Source of the DNA: an uncultured Lachnospiraceae bacterium
GTDB taxonomy: Bacteria; Bacillota; Clostridia; Lachnospirales; Lachnospiraceae
Direction: 5' to 3'
Assembly (NCBI GenBank): GCA_900316855.1
Contig: ONEK01000020.1
Span: forward strand, 29,698-67,864
Length of the DNA stretch: 38,167 nucleotides
The notes beneath the pieces were generated by a model, which saw nothing but the letters and a program-made list of their open reading frames with translations, was not told the DNA's origin and made no database searches. The translations under genes were made by a program, and so were the position numbers. Shown here one piece after another: positions 22,120 through 30,245 of the stretch (its first letter is position 1; every line of letters begins with the position of its first letter).

Positions 22120-22836
22120 ATGAGCGAACAAATCGAACAAATCGAACGGGAAGAACTGAAAAGAGAGCATCCGGAAATCAATGAGGAACCTGCGGAAGGC
22201 GGAACCGGGGCCTGCGTGAAAAAGTACAGCCTCGCCCTGCGGCGGGGTGACTTCGGGGACGCGGACCTTCTGTTTGCGTGGCGGAACGATCCGCTTGTGC
22301 GGAACAACTCGTTCCATCATGAGAGCGTACGGTGGGAGGAGCATGTGCAGTGGTACAAGGCGCTCCTCGAGGATCGTACGAGGTTTCAGTATATTCTGAC
22401 GGCGGACCGGAACGCATTGAGGGAGCCGCAGAGCGAGGCACAGGAAGCGGAGAGAGGAACTGAGCCCGATGATGAATCCGGCGCCATAGGATCAGCGCAT
22501 GAGCCGATTCCGGAAACGAAAACCGGCGAAGCTGCGGTGTCATTGATACATCGCGTTCCGGTCGGCCAGATCCGGATCGCGGTAGAGGACGAGAAGGCGG
22601 AGATCGGCTACAGCATCGCGGAGGAGTACCGCGGGAAGGGCTTCGGCACGGCGATCCTGTACCTCCTGGAGCAGCACCTCATCGCAACGAAGGAAGCGAA
22701 GGCGGACGAGCTCATCGGCAGGGTGATTCCCGCAAACCGCGCCTCGCAGAACGCGTTCCTCAGGAACGGATATGTGCAGAAGGCGAAGACGGAGCAGTAC
22801 ATCGAGTTTCACAAGGCTTTGCTTGGCAGGCTATAA
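22120..22836 (+). CDS. GNAT family N-acetyltransferase
   Basis: YSLALRRGDFGDADLLFAWR and RNNSFHHE, then VGQIRIAVEDEKAEIGYSI and EYRGKGFGTAILYLLEQHL (acetyl-CoA pyrophosphate loop RGKGFG) and ANRASQNAFLRNGYVQ define a GNAT of the type found near sugar biosynthesis (PseH/RimJ-like). It probably acetylates an amino-sugar nucleotide. Residues 98-145 (22411-22554) are a Glu/Pro/Ser-rich insertion exactly between TADR and VPVGQIRI, which are adjacent beta strands in normal GNATs. The N-terminal ~32 residues are also a Glu-rich extension. RBS is weak. Confidence 0.8.
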   Translation: MSEQIEQIEREELKREHPEINEEPAEGGTGACVKKYSLALRRGDFGDADLLFAWRNDPLVRNNSFHHESVRWEEHVQWYKALLEDRTRFQYILTADRNALREPQSEAQEAERGTEPDDESGAIGSAHEPIPETKTGEAAVSLIHRVPVGQIRIAVEDEKAEIGYSIAEEYRGKGFGTAILYLLEQHLIATKEAKADELIGRVIPANRASQNAFLRNGYVQKAKTEQYIEFHKALLGRL

Positions 22837-23006
22837 CCCTGCGGGCCGGAGCTGATGCTCCAGTGCGCAGGGTACGCGGGGATGCATCCGGCGTCCCCGC
22901 GGCTGAAACCGCCTTCGCATTTTCCTCCGATGGAGGCTCGCTGCGCGTGCCTGGAAGATAACTTTGACAGAAAGCGCCTGCTGAAGCAGGCAGGAGACAA
23001 GACAGA
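22837..23006 (+). promoter_or_regulatory. Multi-hairpin leader upstream of the GlmM-like gene (leader copy C)
   Basis: In order: an outer stem CCCTGCG/CGCAGGG (22837-22872) holding GGAGC-TGAT-GCTCC (22848-22861); GCGGGGA/TCCCCGC (22876-22900); TGAAACCGCCTTCGC (22904-22918), identical to 41-55 of the manC leader but with a degenerate 3' arm; CCTCC-GAT-GGAGG (22924-22936); and GCCTGC-TGAA-GCAGGC (22976-22991). The RBS AGGAG (22992-22996) abuts the last hairpin. Nearly every base of this 170-nt gap is in a hairpin. Confidence 0.55.
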
Positions 23007-24389
23007 ATGAGTAAATATTTCGGGACGGACGGCTTCCGCGGGGAAGCGGGAGAGAAGCTGACGGCGGAGCACGCGTTTGAAATCGGGCGGTTCCTCGGCT
23101 GGTATTACGGCGAGCTGAAGCGGCAGAAGAGTGAGGATGAGCCGGCGCGGATTGTGATCGGCAAGGATACCCGGCGCTCGTCGTATATGTATGAGTATTC
23201 GCTTGTCGGGGGACTGGTCGCCTCCGGCGCGGACGCGTATCTGCTGCATGTGACGACGACGCCGTCCGTTTCGTATATCACGCGGGCGGACCGCTTCGAC
23301 TGCGGCGTCATGATCACGGCATCGCACAACCCGTTCCACGACAACGGCATCAAGCTGGTGAACCGGCTCGGGGAGAAGATGGACGATGAGACGATCGCGC
23401 TCATCGAGGCGTGGCTTGATCACGATCTCACTGTGTTCGGTCAGCACCGGGATGAGCTGCCGGCGGCAAAGGGCGACCGGATCGGCACGACGGTCGATTA
23501 CATCGCGGGCCGCAACCGCTATATCGGGTTCCTCATTTCGCTCGGTGTCTATGATTTCCGCGGCGTGAAGGTCGGCCTTGACTGCGCCAACGGCGGCGCA
23601 TGGTCGATTGCGCCGTCAGTGTTCAACGCGCTCGGCGCGGACATGTATGTCATGGGCAACCGTCCGAACGGACTCAACATCAACCAGAACGTCGGCTCGA
23701 CGCACATCGAGGCACTGCAGCAGTTCGTCCGCGACCAGCGGCTGGACGTCGGCTTTGCCTATGACGGCGACGCGGACCGGTGCCTTGCCGTGGATGAGCA
23801 GGGCAACGTCGTGACCGGTGACCACATCCTGTATCTCTACAGCCGTTACATGAAGGAGCGGGGCAAGCTCCTGGAGAACACGGTCGTTGCGACCGCGCAG
23901 TCGAATTACGGCCTGTTCGAAGCACTGCAGCGCGAGGGCATCGATTATTTCAAGACAAAGGTCGGCGACAAGTATGTCTACGAAGCCATGAAGCAGTACG
24001 GCTACCGCATCGGCGGCGAGCAGACGGGGCACATTATTTTCAGCAAATATTCCACGACCGGCGACGGCATCCTGACCTCGCTCAAGGTGATGCAGGTCAT
24101 GATGGCGAAGAAAAAGAAGCTCTCCGAGCTGACGGAGGGCATGGAGCTGTACCCGCAGGTGCAGCTGAACGTGCCCGTTGCTGACCAGGAGGCAGCACTG
24201 GCCGACGCGAAGGTGCAGGCCCTGCTGCAGCGCGTGGAGAAGGACCTTGCGGGACAGGGCTCCATGCTGGTGCGCCCTTCAGGAACCGAGCCTGTCATCC
24301 GCGTCGGGATTGAGGCGAAAACCCGTGAGGCCGCGCAGCAGTACGCCGAGAAAATAGCTGATGCCATCCGGGGACAGATCAGAAAATGA
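23007..24389 (+). CDS. Phosphoglucosamine mutase-type phosphohexomutase (GlmM family)
   Basis: KYFGTDGFRGEAG, IGKDTRRSSYM, the active-site loop TASHNP (phospho-Ser at about residue 106), the metal loop DGDADR (about 253-258) and the phosphate-binding RPSGTEPVIRV are all intact, and 460 aa is the normal size. It isomerises a hexose-6-phosphate and the 1-phosphate. The variant TDGFRGEAG and placement in a locus with manA and manC but no other mutase make phosphomannomutase activity, or a paralogue serving this glycan, as plausible as cell-wall glucosamine-1-phosphate synthesis. No insertion is present. Confidence 0.88.
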   Translation: MSKYFGTDGFRGEAGEKLTAEHAFEIGRFLGWYYGELKRQKSEDEPARIVIGKDTRRSSYMYEYSLVGGLVASGADAYLLHVTTTPSVSYITRADRFDCGVMITASHNPFHDNGIKLVNRLGEKMDDETIALIEAWLDHDLTVFGQHRDELPAAKGDRIGTTVDYIAGRNRYIGFLISLGVYDFRGVKVGLDCANGGAWSIAPSVFNALGADMYVMGNRPNGLNINQNVGSTHIEALQQFVRDQRLDVGFAYDGDADRCLAVDEQGNVVTGDHILYLYSRYMKERGKLLENTVVATAQSNYGLFEALQREGIDYFKTKVGDKYVYEAMKQYGYRIGGEQTGHIIFSKYSTTGDGILTSLKVMQVMMAKKKKLSELTEGMELYPQVQLNVPVADQEAALADAKVQALLQRVEKDLAGQGSMLVRPSGTEPVIRVGIEAKTREAAQQYAEKIADAIRGQIRK

Positions 24390-24424
24390 GGAAGGTTTTA
24401 CGGGGCGTAATGGCTAAAGTTCGT

Positions 24425-24473
24425 ATGAAAAAAAGCCAATAATGGTCATTTTTCATAGGAATCATGACCATTG
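24425..24473 (+). promoter_or_regulatory. Overlapping, mutually exclusive inverted repeats
   Basis: TATGAAAAA (24425-24433) pairs with TTTTTCATA (24450-24458), while AATGGTCAT (24442-24450) pairs with ATGACCATT (24465-24473). The two hairpins share bases, so only one can form at a time. They sit 24-70 bp before the acyltransferase start in an AT-rich gap. An attenuator or an operator pair are possible; no U-tract is seen. Confidence 0.45.
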
Positions 24474-24496
24474 CATATAAATGAACACTCCAAAAG

Positions 24497-26281
24497 ATGG
24501 GAAAACGAATTGACGCAATCGATTATGCTAAGGCAATCGCAATCTGGCTTATTGTCACAGGGCATGTGATCCGCAGGGGGCCGGTCATGGACTTCACGTC
24601 CATGGCAGGTGTTCCCTGCTTCTTTTTTCTGTCCGGGCTGACACACCGGATTGTGCGGGAGGGGCAACCCGGGACAGGTGCGGCGCTGTGGAAGCGGTTC
24701 CGGCAGCTCATGGTGCCGTATTTTATCGTGGGGTTCCTCAGTATCGTGCTGTACCGGCTGATGGGACAGGTTGCTGCAGGCTCTCTGAATGTGAAGATGA
24801 AGGGGAACTTTCTGACGAATCTCCTTGAGCTCCTTTATGCCAATTCCAAGAACGGGCACATGAAGTGGAACGAATCTCTGTGGTTTATTCCGTGCTTTTT
24901 CGCGACGCTGTGCCTTGCGGAGCTCGCGGAGCGCATCATCCGCGCGAGGGTACATTCGCTGCAGGTATCCGCCGCAGCGGCGTCGATGAAGTCGATGCGG
25001 GAAGCGCGTGAAGCGGAGGGGCCCCGGAATCCATTTCGTGATTATGAGGAAGCTAAAACATACCGAAACATGGGAAGAAGTCACACAGGGGGATTGTCTG
25101 ACGATAAGCATTATTATGATGATTCCATTTCGGATTTTACAGAAGTATCCCAGAAAAACGATAAGAAACAGGATAACGACGCGTGCCCTGATGAAGAGGC
25201 TGAACTCTGCAGTGCGGGATCAAAGGCGGTACAAGGGAAAAAGGAAGAGACCACAAAGATTACAGGAATCGTAAACATCATAAAAACCGAATGGAACGAT
25301 GATATCCGGGACGGACAGAAAACTTCCGCGGACGAACGGGCGGCGCGGGTCCTCGTAATGGCGGTTTCGCTCATGATCGGGTATCTGCTGACGCAGGTTT
25401 TCGACGTGCGGCTGCCGTGGCAGCTTGAGACCGCGTTCAATATGCTGCCGGTCTACGAGACGGGCATCCTGATGCAGGAGCGGTACCGGGCGTTCCACGC
25501 AAAGATGAAGAAAGCCGGGAGTCGGACTGCGGGCATAGCAGGGCCGATATCACATAGAAGTGAAGAGTCTGCGGATCTCAAAACGGATTCGAAGGCCTTA
25601 CACAATGTGGCCGGAGCGGAGTATGACATTGAGAGTTACAGGGATCAGGCTGGAAAAAAGTCTTCAGATATCCCATTGCTCCGGCTTGTCCTGACAGCTT
25701 CACTGAGCTTCCTTGCGGCGGTACTGCTTGGCCGGCTGAACGGGCAGGCGGCGGTGCGCAACGACCTGTATCCGAATTACTTCCTGTCGTACACCATGAT
25801 GGCGGCCTGCATTATCGGGATCCTGTGCCTGGGGGAAGCTGCCGGGATGAGGGAGACCTGTCATCCGGTTATAAAGCCGGGTAACCGAGGAGACAGGAGA
25901 ACAGAAGCGCCTTGCGAGACTGGAACATCTGTATCCCGGGTGGAAAGCTTTCCTGACACTCCGCAAATGCCTTCGTCTGCGGAAGGCCCTGTCGATCCGG
26001 AGCAATCGCAAGATATAGTGAAACGGATTGATGACGGTGTGTTAGCAACCGGGCGGCACACACTGGATATCCTTTTATGGAACAAGTTTCCGGTGCTGGC
26101 GGTTCAGGTCGGTGCGAAGAAATCTGCACCGGGATTCGCGGTGCTTTTTCTGGAAAATAATTCTGTTCCAGGCGTTCTTATCGCCGCGGTTCTCGCCGCG
26201 GGCTGCATCGGCCTGTGCATGCTGTGGCAGGGGATATACCGGGCTGCGCTCAGGAGATGCTTTATGAAGGGCTCATTTTAA
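24497..26281 (+). CDS. Acyltransferase family membrane protein with three long insertions
   Basis: RIDAIDYAKAIAIWLIVTGH (conserved His), GVPCFFFLSG and FRQLMVPYFIVGFLSIVLYR, then WNESLWFIPCFF, define the acyltransferase-3/Nodulation-type fold of O-acetyltransferases. At 594 aa it is far longer than the usual ~340. The excess is in hydrophilic segments at about 24953-25335, 25503-25680 and 25850-26095, each between membrane helices. The first is visibly more AT-rich than flanking helix-coding DNA (runs such as GAAAAACGATAAGAAACAGG). The RBS is weak. It is likely an O-acyl transfer enzyme for the locus glycan. Confidence 0.78.
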   Translation: MGKRIDAIDYAKAIAIWLIVTGHVIRRGPVMDFTSMAGVPCFFFLSGLTHRIVREGQPGTGAALWKRFRQLMVPYFIVGFLSIVLYRLMGQVAAGSLNVKMKGNFLTNLLELLYANSKNGHMKWNESLWFIPCFFATLCLAELAERIIRARVHSLQVSAAAASMKSMREAREAEGPRNPFRDYEEAKTYRNMGRSHTGGLSDDKHYYDDSISDFTEVSQKNDKKQDNDACPDEEAELCSAGSKAVQGKKEETTKITGIVNIIKTEWNDDIRDGQKTSADERAARVLVMAVSLMIGYLLTQVFDVRLPWQLETAFNMLPVYETGILMQERYRAFHAKMKKAGSRTAGIAGPISHRSEESADLKTDSKALHNVAGAEYDIESYRDQAGKKSSDIPLLRLVLTASLSFLAAVLLGRLNGQAAVRNDLYPNYFLSYTMMAACIIGILCLGEAAGMRETCHPVIKPGNRGDRRTEAPCETGTSVSRVESFPDTPQMPSSAEGPVDPEQSQDIVKRIDDGVLATGRHTLDILLWNKFPVLAVQVGAKKSAPGFAVLFLENNSVPGVLIAAVLAAGCIGLCMLWQGIYRAALRRCFMKGSF

Positions 26282-26283
26282 AT

Positions 26284-26575
26284 GTGCAGGGAAGCTTATG
26301 CCAAACATTGTTAGACTTTCGCAGGAAACGCAGGCGTGCAGAGAAGTTTATATCGGCCAGGGTGTGATTTTCGCAGGAAACAGAGGCGTGCAGAGAAGTT
26401 TATGCGGGCTTTGGAAGGATTTTCGCAGGAAGGCAAGCTGTGCAGAGAACCTTATATTGCGCACAATTAGATTCTCACAGAAACGCAATCTGTGCGAAAA
26501 AATTTATGTGAAATAAAGCCTTTTTTGGCTATGGACGGATTCGTGCAGGAAGTTTTAACTCCTGACATAAACTAA
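26284..26575 (+). repeat. 52-bp tandem repeat array
   Basis: The gap 26282-26715 holds no gene. GTGCA/GTGCG anchors lie at 26284, 26336, 26388, 26440 and 26492, exactly 52 bp apart, with a sixth near 26543. The alternate anchor GAYTTTCGCAGG begins at 26314, 26366 and 26418, and a degenerate copy GATTCTCACAG at 26470. The whole unit is repeated, so there are no unique spacers. The array starts right at the acyltransferase stop codon. Units 1 and 2 are the most alike; unit 4 is AT-rich and matches 18/20 bases of a unit at 9461. Confidence 0.8.
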
Positions 26576-26715
26576 CAGGAACAGACTGCATTATTGTCAA
26601 GATTCCGCGATTTTCATGTAAAACTTTTTCACACGGACGCGCGAATAGCCAAACTCATGAAATTATGAGATAGTACGGAAAGCACAGTCTGACGGAGATA
26701 ACAAAGGAAGCTCAA

Positions 26716-28170
26716 ATGGAAAACCAGGTAACAGTTCAAAAGGAAGATAAGAGGGAAGCTTCGATGGAGGCGGTGCTGCGGCGGGCGGCCGCGGAGTACG
26801 AGACGCCGGCGTATGTGTTTGACGTGGATGGATTTCAGGAAAGACTGCGGGAAATCCGGGAGATTGTCGGGGAGAAGATCGGGCTGTGCTATTCCATCAA
26901 GGCAAACAGCTGGCTGACGAAGGCGGCGTCTGAGGTGTGGGATCACCTGGAGGTGTGCAGCCCCGGGGAGCTGGAGATCTGCAGGGCTGTCGGGGTGCCG
27001 GCGGAGAAGATCCTGTATTCCGGCGTCGTGAAGGGGCTTGCGGATACGCGGGAGGCGATCCGGATCGGTGCGGGGACGCTGACCGCGGAGTCGCTGGGGC
27101 AGCTTGCCCTTGTGGAGAAGGCGGCTGCGGTGGAAGGGAAGAAGGTCGATGTGCTGCTGCGGCTGAACGCGGGGAGTCAGTTCGGAATGTCGCGGGAGGA
27201 CCTGCTGATGGCTGTGCGGGAGAGGGAGCAGTATCCGCACGTCAATCTCGTTGGAATTCACTTTTTCGCAGGGACGCAGCAGAAGAAGACCGCACGGCAG
27301 GAGAAGGATCTTGCAATGCTGCTGGAGATGATGGAGGAAATTCAGGATCAGTTCGACTTCCGGATGAGGAGGCTGGAGTACGGGCCGGGTTTCTGCGTAC
27401 CTCTTTTTGAAGGGGAAGATTTCACGGATACGCTGGCTCCGCTGAAAAATCTTGCCCCTGCGCTGCAGCGGGCGGCAGAACAGGTCGAGCTTACGATCGA
27501 GATGGGGAGGTTTGCCGCGACGGAGTGCGGCACGTACCTTACGAAAATCGTCGACCTCAAGGAGAATGCCGGAACACGCTATGCCCTGATCGACGGCGGC
27601 ATCAACCATGTGAATTATTACGGCCAGATCATGGGCATGAAGGTGCCGGTTGTGACGAACCTGGGGAAAGTGGAGAGCCGGGACCCGGAACTGACGCACA
27701 GCAGGACCTCGGACGGGGAAAATGAGCGGGAAGATGAGAATCATCACCCGAACACCACATTTATATCCGAACACAGGAATTCCTCTGACGGAGCATGCAG
27801 AAGTGAGAATGCATCTTCGTCAGGAGTGATTATTAATGAAGACAGAAAAGATACAGCTGAGGAAAGAGAAGAAAAACAAAATACAAGCATTACTGCGGAG
27901 TACTGCCTCTGCGGGAGTCTGTGCACGACGGGAGACGTGATCACGCGGCAGCTGCCGCTGGAAAGCCCTGAGGCAGGAGACGTGCTCGCGCTGCACAACA
28001 TCGGCGCCTATTCCGTGACGGAGGGCATCTACCTGTTTCTGTCAAGGACCCTGCCGCGGATCCTGCTGTATTCCGACAAGGACGGCCTGCGGGAGGCGCG
28101 GGGGCCTGTCGAAATATGGAAGCTCAACTGCGCGGCGGGCCGACAGGAGAAGGGGTCTGTGCTACAATGA
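26716..28170 (+). CDS. Fold-type III PLP-dependent decarboxylase (LysA/BtrK-like)
   Basis: TPAYVFDVDGF, the PLP lysine in CYSIKANSW (Lys62), GVGVDVxS-like HLEVCSPGELE, IHFFAGTQ and the C-terminal catalytic GSLCTTGDVI (Cys near residue 403) with HNIGAYSVTEGIYLFLSRTL are the full set of family-III decarboxylase motifs. The substrate could be diaminopimelate, ornithine, glutamate or an ACP-bound amino acid. Because an acyl carrier protein gene begins 24 bp later and an AMP-ligase follows, a role like BtrK, which decarboxylates glutamyl-ACP, is attractive (inference). About 75 hydrophilic residues (27670-27900) are inserted just before the catalytic Cys block; that segment is AT-rich. RBS AAAGGA, 8 nt. 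Confidence 0.85.
   Translation: MENQVTVQKEDKREASMEAVLRRAAAEYETPAYVFDVDGFQERLREIREIVGEKIGLCYSIKANSWLTKAASEVWDHLEVCSPGELEICRAVGVPAEKILYSGVVKGLADTREAIRIGAGTLTAESLGQLALVEKAAAVEGKKVDVLLRLNAGSQFGMSREDLLMAVREREQYPHVNLVGIHFFAGTQQKKTARQEKDLAMLLEMMEEIQDQFDFRMRRLEYGPGFCVPLFEGEDFTDTLAPLKNLAPALQRAAEQVELTIEMGRFAATECGTYLTKIVDLKENAGTRYALIDGGINHVNYYGQIMGMKVPVVTNLGKVESRDPELTHSRTSDGENEREDENHHPNTTFISEHRNSSDGACRSENASSSGVIINEDRKDTAEEREEKQNTSITAEYCLCGSLCTTGDVITRQLPLESPEAGDVLALHNIGAYSVTEGIYLFLSRTLPRILLYSDKDGLREARGPVEIWKLNCAAGRQEKGSVLQ
28140..28168 (+). promoter_or_regulatory. Possible internal promoter before the carrier protein gene
   Basis: CCGACA (28140-28145) and TACAAT (28163-28168) are 17 bp apart, with TG-C directly before the -10 (extended -10). 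It overlaps the end of the decarboxylase gene and could supply extra carrier-protein transcript. Confidence 0.4.
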
Positions 28171-28194
28171 GCTGTTGAAGGAGAGGTTAGGACC

Positions 28195-28425
28195 ATGGAT
28201 GAATTAATTGAGGTATTACAGGAAGTCAGGGATGATATTGATTTCAAGGCGGAAGAGAAGCTGATCGACGACAGCATTCTGGATTCGTTCGACATCCTGC
28301 AGATCATCAGCGCGCTGAATGATCACTACGACATTTCAATTCCGGCGAAGGAAATCGTGCCGGCGAACTTCAACAGTGCGGCGGCGCTGCTCGCGATGGT
28401 GGAGAGACTTCAGGAGGAAAATTAA
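28195..28425 (+). CDS. Acyl/aminoacyl carrier protein (DltC-like)
   Basis: A 76-aa acidic four-helix protein with the phosphopantetheine site DSFDI (Ser31), as in DltC-type carriers. Helix 1 is MDELIEVLQEVRDDIDF. It would carry an activated amino acid as a thioester made by the AMP-ligase encoded next. RBS GGAGAGG is well placed. The DSF rather than DSL motif and the neighbours favour the Dlt-like family over fatty-acid ACP. Co-directional with the decarboxylase (24-bp gap). Confidence 0.88.
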   Translation: MDELIEVLQEVRDDIDFKAEEKLIDDSILDSFDILQIISALNDHYDISIPAKEIVPANFNSAAALLAMVERLQEEN

Positions 28426-28457
28426 TACAGATACTGCTGATGCGGCAGGTATTAAGT

Positions 28458-28484
28458 AAAAGGCCCGCGGGGAGCGGGCCTTTT
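28458..28484 (+). terminator. 11-bp hairpin with T-run between the carrier protein and ligase genes
   Basis: AAAAGGCCCGC (28458-28468) pairs perfectly with GCGGGCCTTTT (28474-28484) around GGGGA. The four T residues are inside the stem, so termination may be partial. It would let carrier-protein transcript exceed ligase transcript. It also shows that the in-frame codons upstream of 28503 are not the ligase N-terminus. Confidence 0.6.
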
Positions 28485-28502
28485 GTGCAGGAGAAGGTTC
28501 AG

Positions 28503-30224
28503 ATGAAGAATGTCCTGGAGTGGCTGGAAAGATCTGCGCAGAGGGTGCCGGAGCATGTGGCGTTTGAGGACCCGGACGGGGAGATCACGTTCGGAGAGCT
28601 TGCAAAGAACGCGCAGCGGATCGGAGAGAGGCTGCTGCCTTATATCGGCTGGCGGGAGCCGGTCGCTTTCTACATGGAGAAGAGTGTCCTCGCGGTGCAG
28701 GGGATGTTCGGCGCGGTGTACGCGGGCGGATTCTATTCGTTCCTGGACCTGCGTTCCCCGAAGGCCAGGACGGATCAGATCCTCGACGTGCTGCAGCCGA
28801 AGGTGGTGCTGACGGATGAAGCCAACCTGGATGCTGCGAGGGAGGTGCTGCAGGGGCGGTGCGAAATCACGCTGCTTACTGTGGAGGAGCTGCTGCGCGA
28901 TGAGGGTGCGGCAGGCCATGAGAGTGCCGGATTGCTCCGGACTCTCGCGGCTGTGCGCGCGAGGGCGCTGGACACGGACACTCTGTATGTGAATTTCACA
29001 AGCGGGTCGACAGGAACACCGAAGGGCGTTGCCGTGGCGCACCGGTCGGTGATTGATTTTATCTCCTGCTTCACGGAGATCTTCGGTATTGATGAAACGG
29101 ATATCCTGGCAAACCAGGCGCCGTTTGACTTCGACGTGTCGGTGAAGGATATTTACAGCGGACTGTGCACGGGGGCCGCGGTGGCTCTCATTCCGAGGAC
29201 GTATTTCAGCAATCCGACGCTCCTTATGGACTACCTGTGTGACAGAAGGGTGACGACGCTCATCTGGGCGGTCAGCGCGATGTGCTTCGTCTCTATCATG
29301 AACGGCTTTGGCTACCGCACGCCGGAGACGATCCGGCGCGTGATGTTCAGCGGCGAGGTCATGCCGGTGAAGCAGCTGAAAATCTGGCAGAAGGCGCTGC
29401 CGGATGTGACATATGTGAATCTGTACGGGCCGACGGAAATTACGTGCAACTGCAGCTACTACATCCTGCCGAAGGGGGAGGCGCTGCCGGACGTGATTCC
29501 CGCGGGCAGGGCTTTCCCGAACGAGCATGTTTTCCTGCTGGATGAGGACGACCATGAGATTCCGATGCCTGATGTGCGGGAAGCTATCCGGACTGGGGAA
29601 GGAAGCGCTCGTGAAACGTCTGACGAACAGAAAAATGCCTCGCTGACGGAAGGAGGGGCGGAGCCCGGGAAAGAAGCTTGTGAAAGAATCGGGACCGACC
29701 CAGGAAAAGAAGATCCGGAAAAAGGAAATTCGGGAAAATTTGAAGAAAGCCGGGTCGGGGAGATCTGCGTGAGCGGGACATGCGTGGCGCTGGGATATTA
29801 CCGGAATCCGGAGAAGACAGCGGAGGCCTTTGTCCAGAATCCGCTGAATGATGTGACCTATGAGCGGATCTACCGCACGGGCGACCTGGGAAAGTGGGAT
29901 GCGAACGGGAACCTCGTCTATGTTTCCCGCAAGGATTTCCAGGTAAAATATCTCGGTCAGCGGATCGAGCTGGGGGAGATCGAGAACGCCGCGATGAAGC
30001 TCGACGGCGTGACGAGAGCCTGCGTCCTCTTTGACGCCGCGAGGAAAAAGCTTGTCCTGTTTTACACCGGGGAGAAGGAGAAGAAGGCTGTCTCCGAGGA
30101 GCTCCGCGCCCTCCTTCCGCAGTACATGATTCCCGGAAAAATCATTCCGCTTGACACCATGCCGATGACGAAGAACGGCAAGATCGACCGCAGTGCGCTG
30201 AAGCAGACGGCGGGGATTGCGTAA
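28503..30224 (+). CDS. AMP-forming aminoacyl-carrier-protein ligase (DltA-like adenylation domain)
   Basis: Activates a carboxylic or amino acid with ATP and loads it on the carrier protein. The P-loop core VNFTSGSTGTPKGVAVAH is near residue 165, NLYGPTEITCNCSYY gives the adenine-binding region, YRTGDLGKW and GQRIELGEIE follow, and the catalytic Lys is in MTKNGKIDRSAL at the C-terminus. ATG 28503 has RBS AGGAG at 9 nt and matches DltA starts (VLEWLERSAQRVPEHVAFED). Between DDHEIPMPDV and ESRVGEICVSG about 60 Glu/Gly/Lys-rich residues are inserted (29571-29752). Substrate is unknown; D-alanine is only one option given the decarboxylase partner. Confidence 0.88.
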   Translation: MKNVLEWLERSAQRVPEHVAFEDPDGEITFGELAKNAQRIGERLLPYIGWREPVAFYMEKSVLAVQGMFGAVYAGGFYSFLDLRSPKARTDQILDVLQPKVVLTDEANLDAAREVLQGRCEITLLTVEELLRDEGAAGHESAGLLRTLAAVRARALDTDTLYVNFTSGSTGTPKGVAVAHRSVIDFISCFTEIFGIDETDILANQAPFDFDVSVKDIYSGLCTGAAVALIPRTYFSNPTLLMDYLCDRRVTTLIWAVSAMCFVSIMNGFGYRTPETIRRVMFSGEVMPVKQLKIWQKALPDVTYVNLYGPTEITCNCSYYILPKGEALPDVIPAGRAFPNEHVFLLDEDDHEIPMPDVREAIRTGEGSARETSDEQKNASLTEGGAEPGKEACERIGTDPGKEDPEKGNSGKFEESRVGEICVSGTCVALGYYRNPEKTAEAFVQNPLNDVTYERIYRTGDLGKWDANGNLVYVSRKDFQVKYLGQRIELGEIENAAMKLDGVTRACVLFDAARKKLVLFYTGEKEKKAVSEELRALLPQYMIPGKIIPLDTMPMTKNGKIDRSALKQTAGIA

Positions 30225-30245
30225 TGCAGAAACAGGCCTGCAGAG

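Noticed and set aside
26298..26516. 72-residue open frame inside the 52-bp array
   Set aside because: A 52-bp repeat shifts frame in each copy, so the product has no repeated peptide or motif. It is non-coding.
26284..26575. Possible CRISPR array
   Set aside because: The period is regular (52 bp) but the entire unit is repeated with drift, there are no unique spacers between constant repeats, and no cas genes are present.
28440..28502. Start of the AMP-ligase at 28440
   Set aside because: The extra codons run through the perfect terminator-like hairpin at 28458-28484, and ATG 28503 has a good RBS and matches DltA N-termini.
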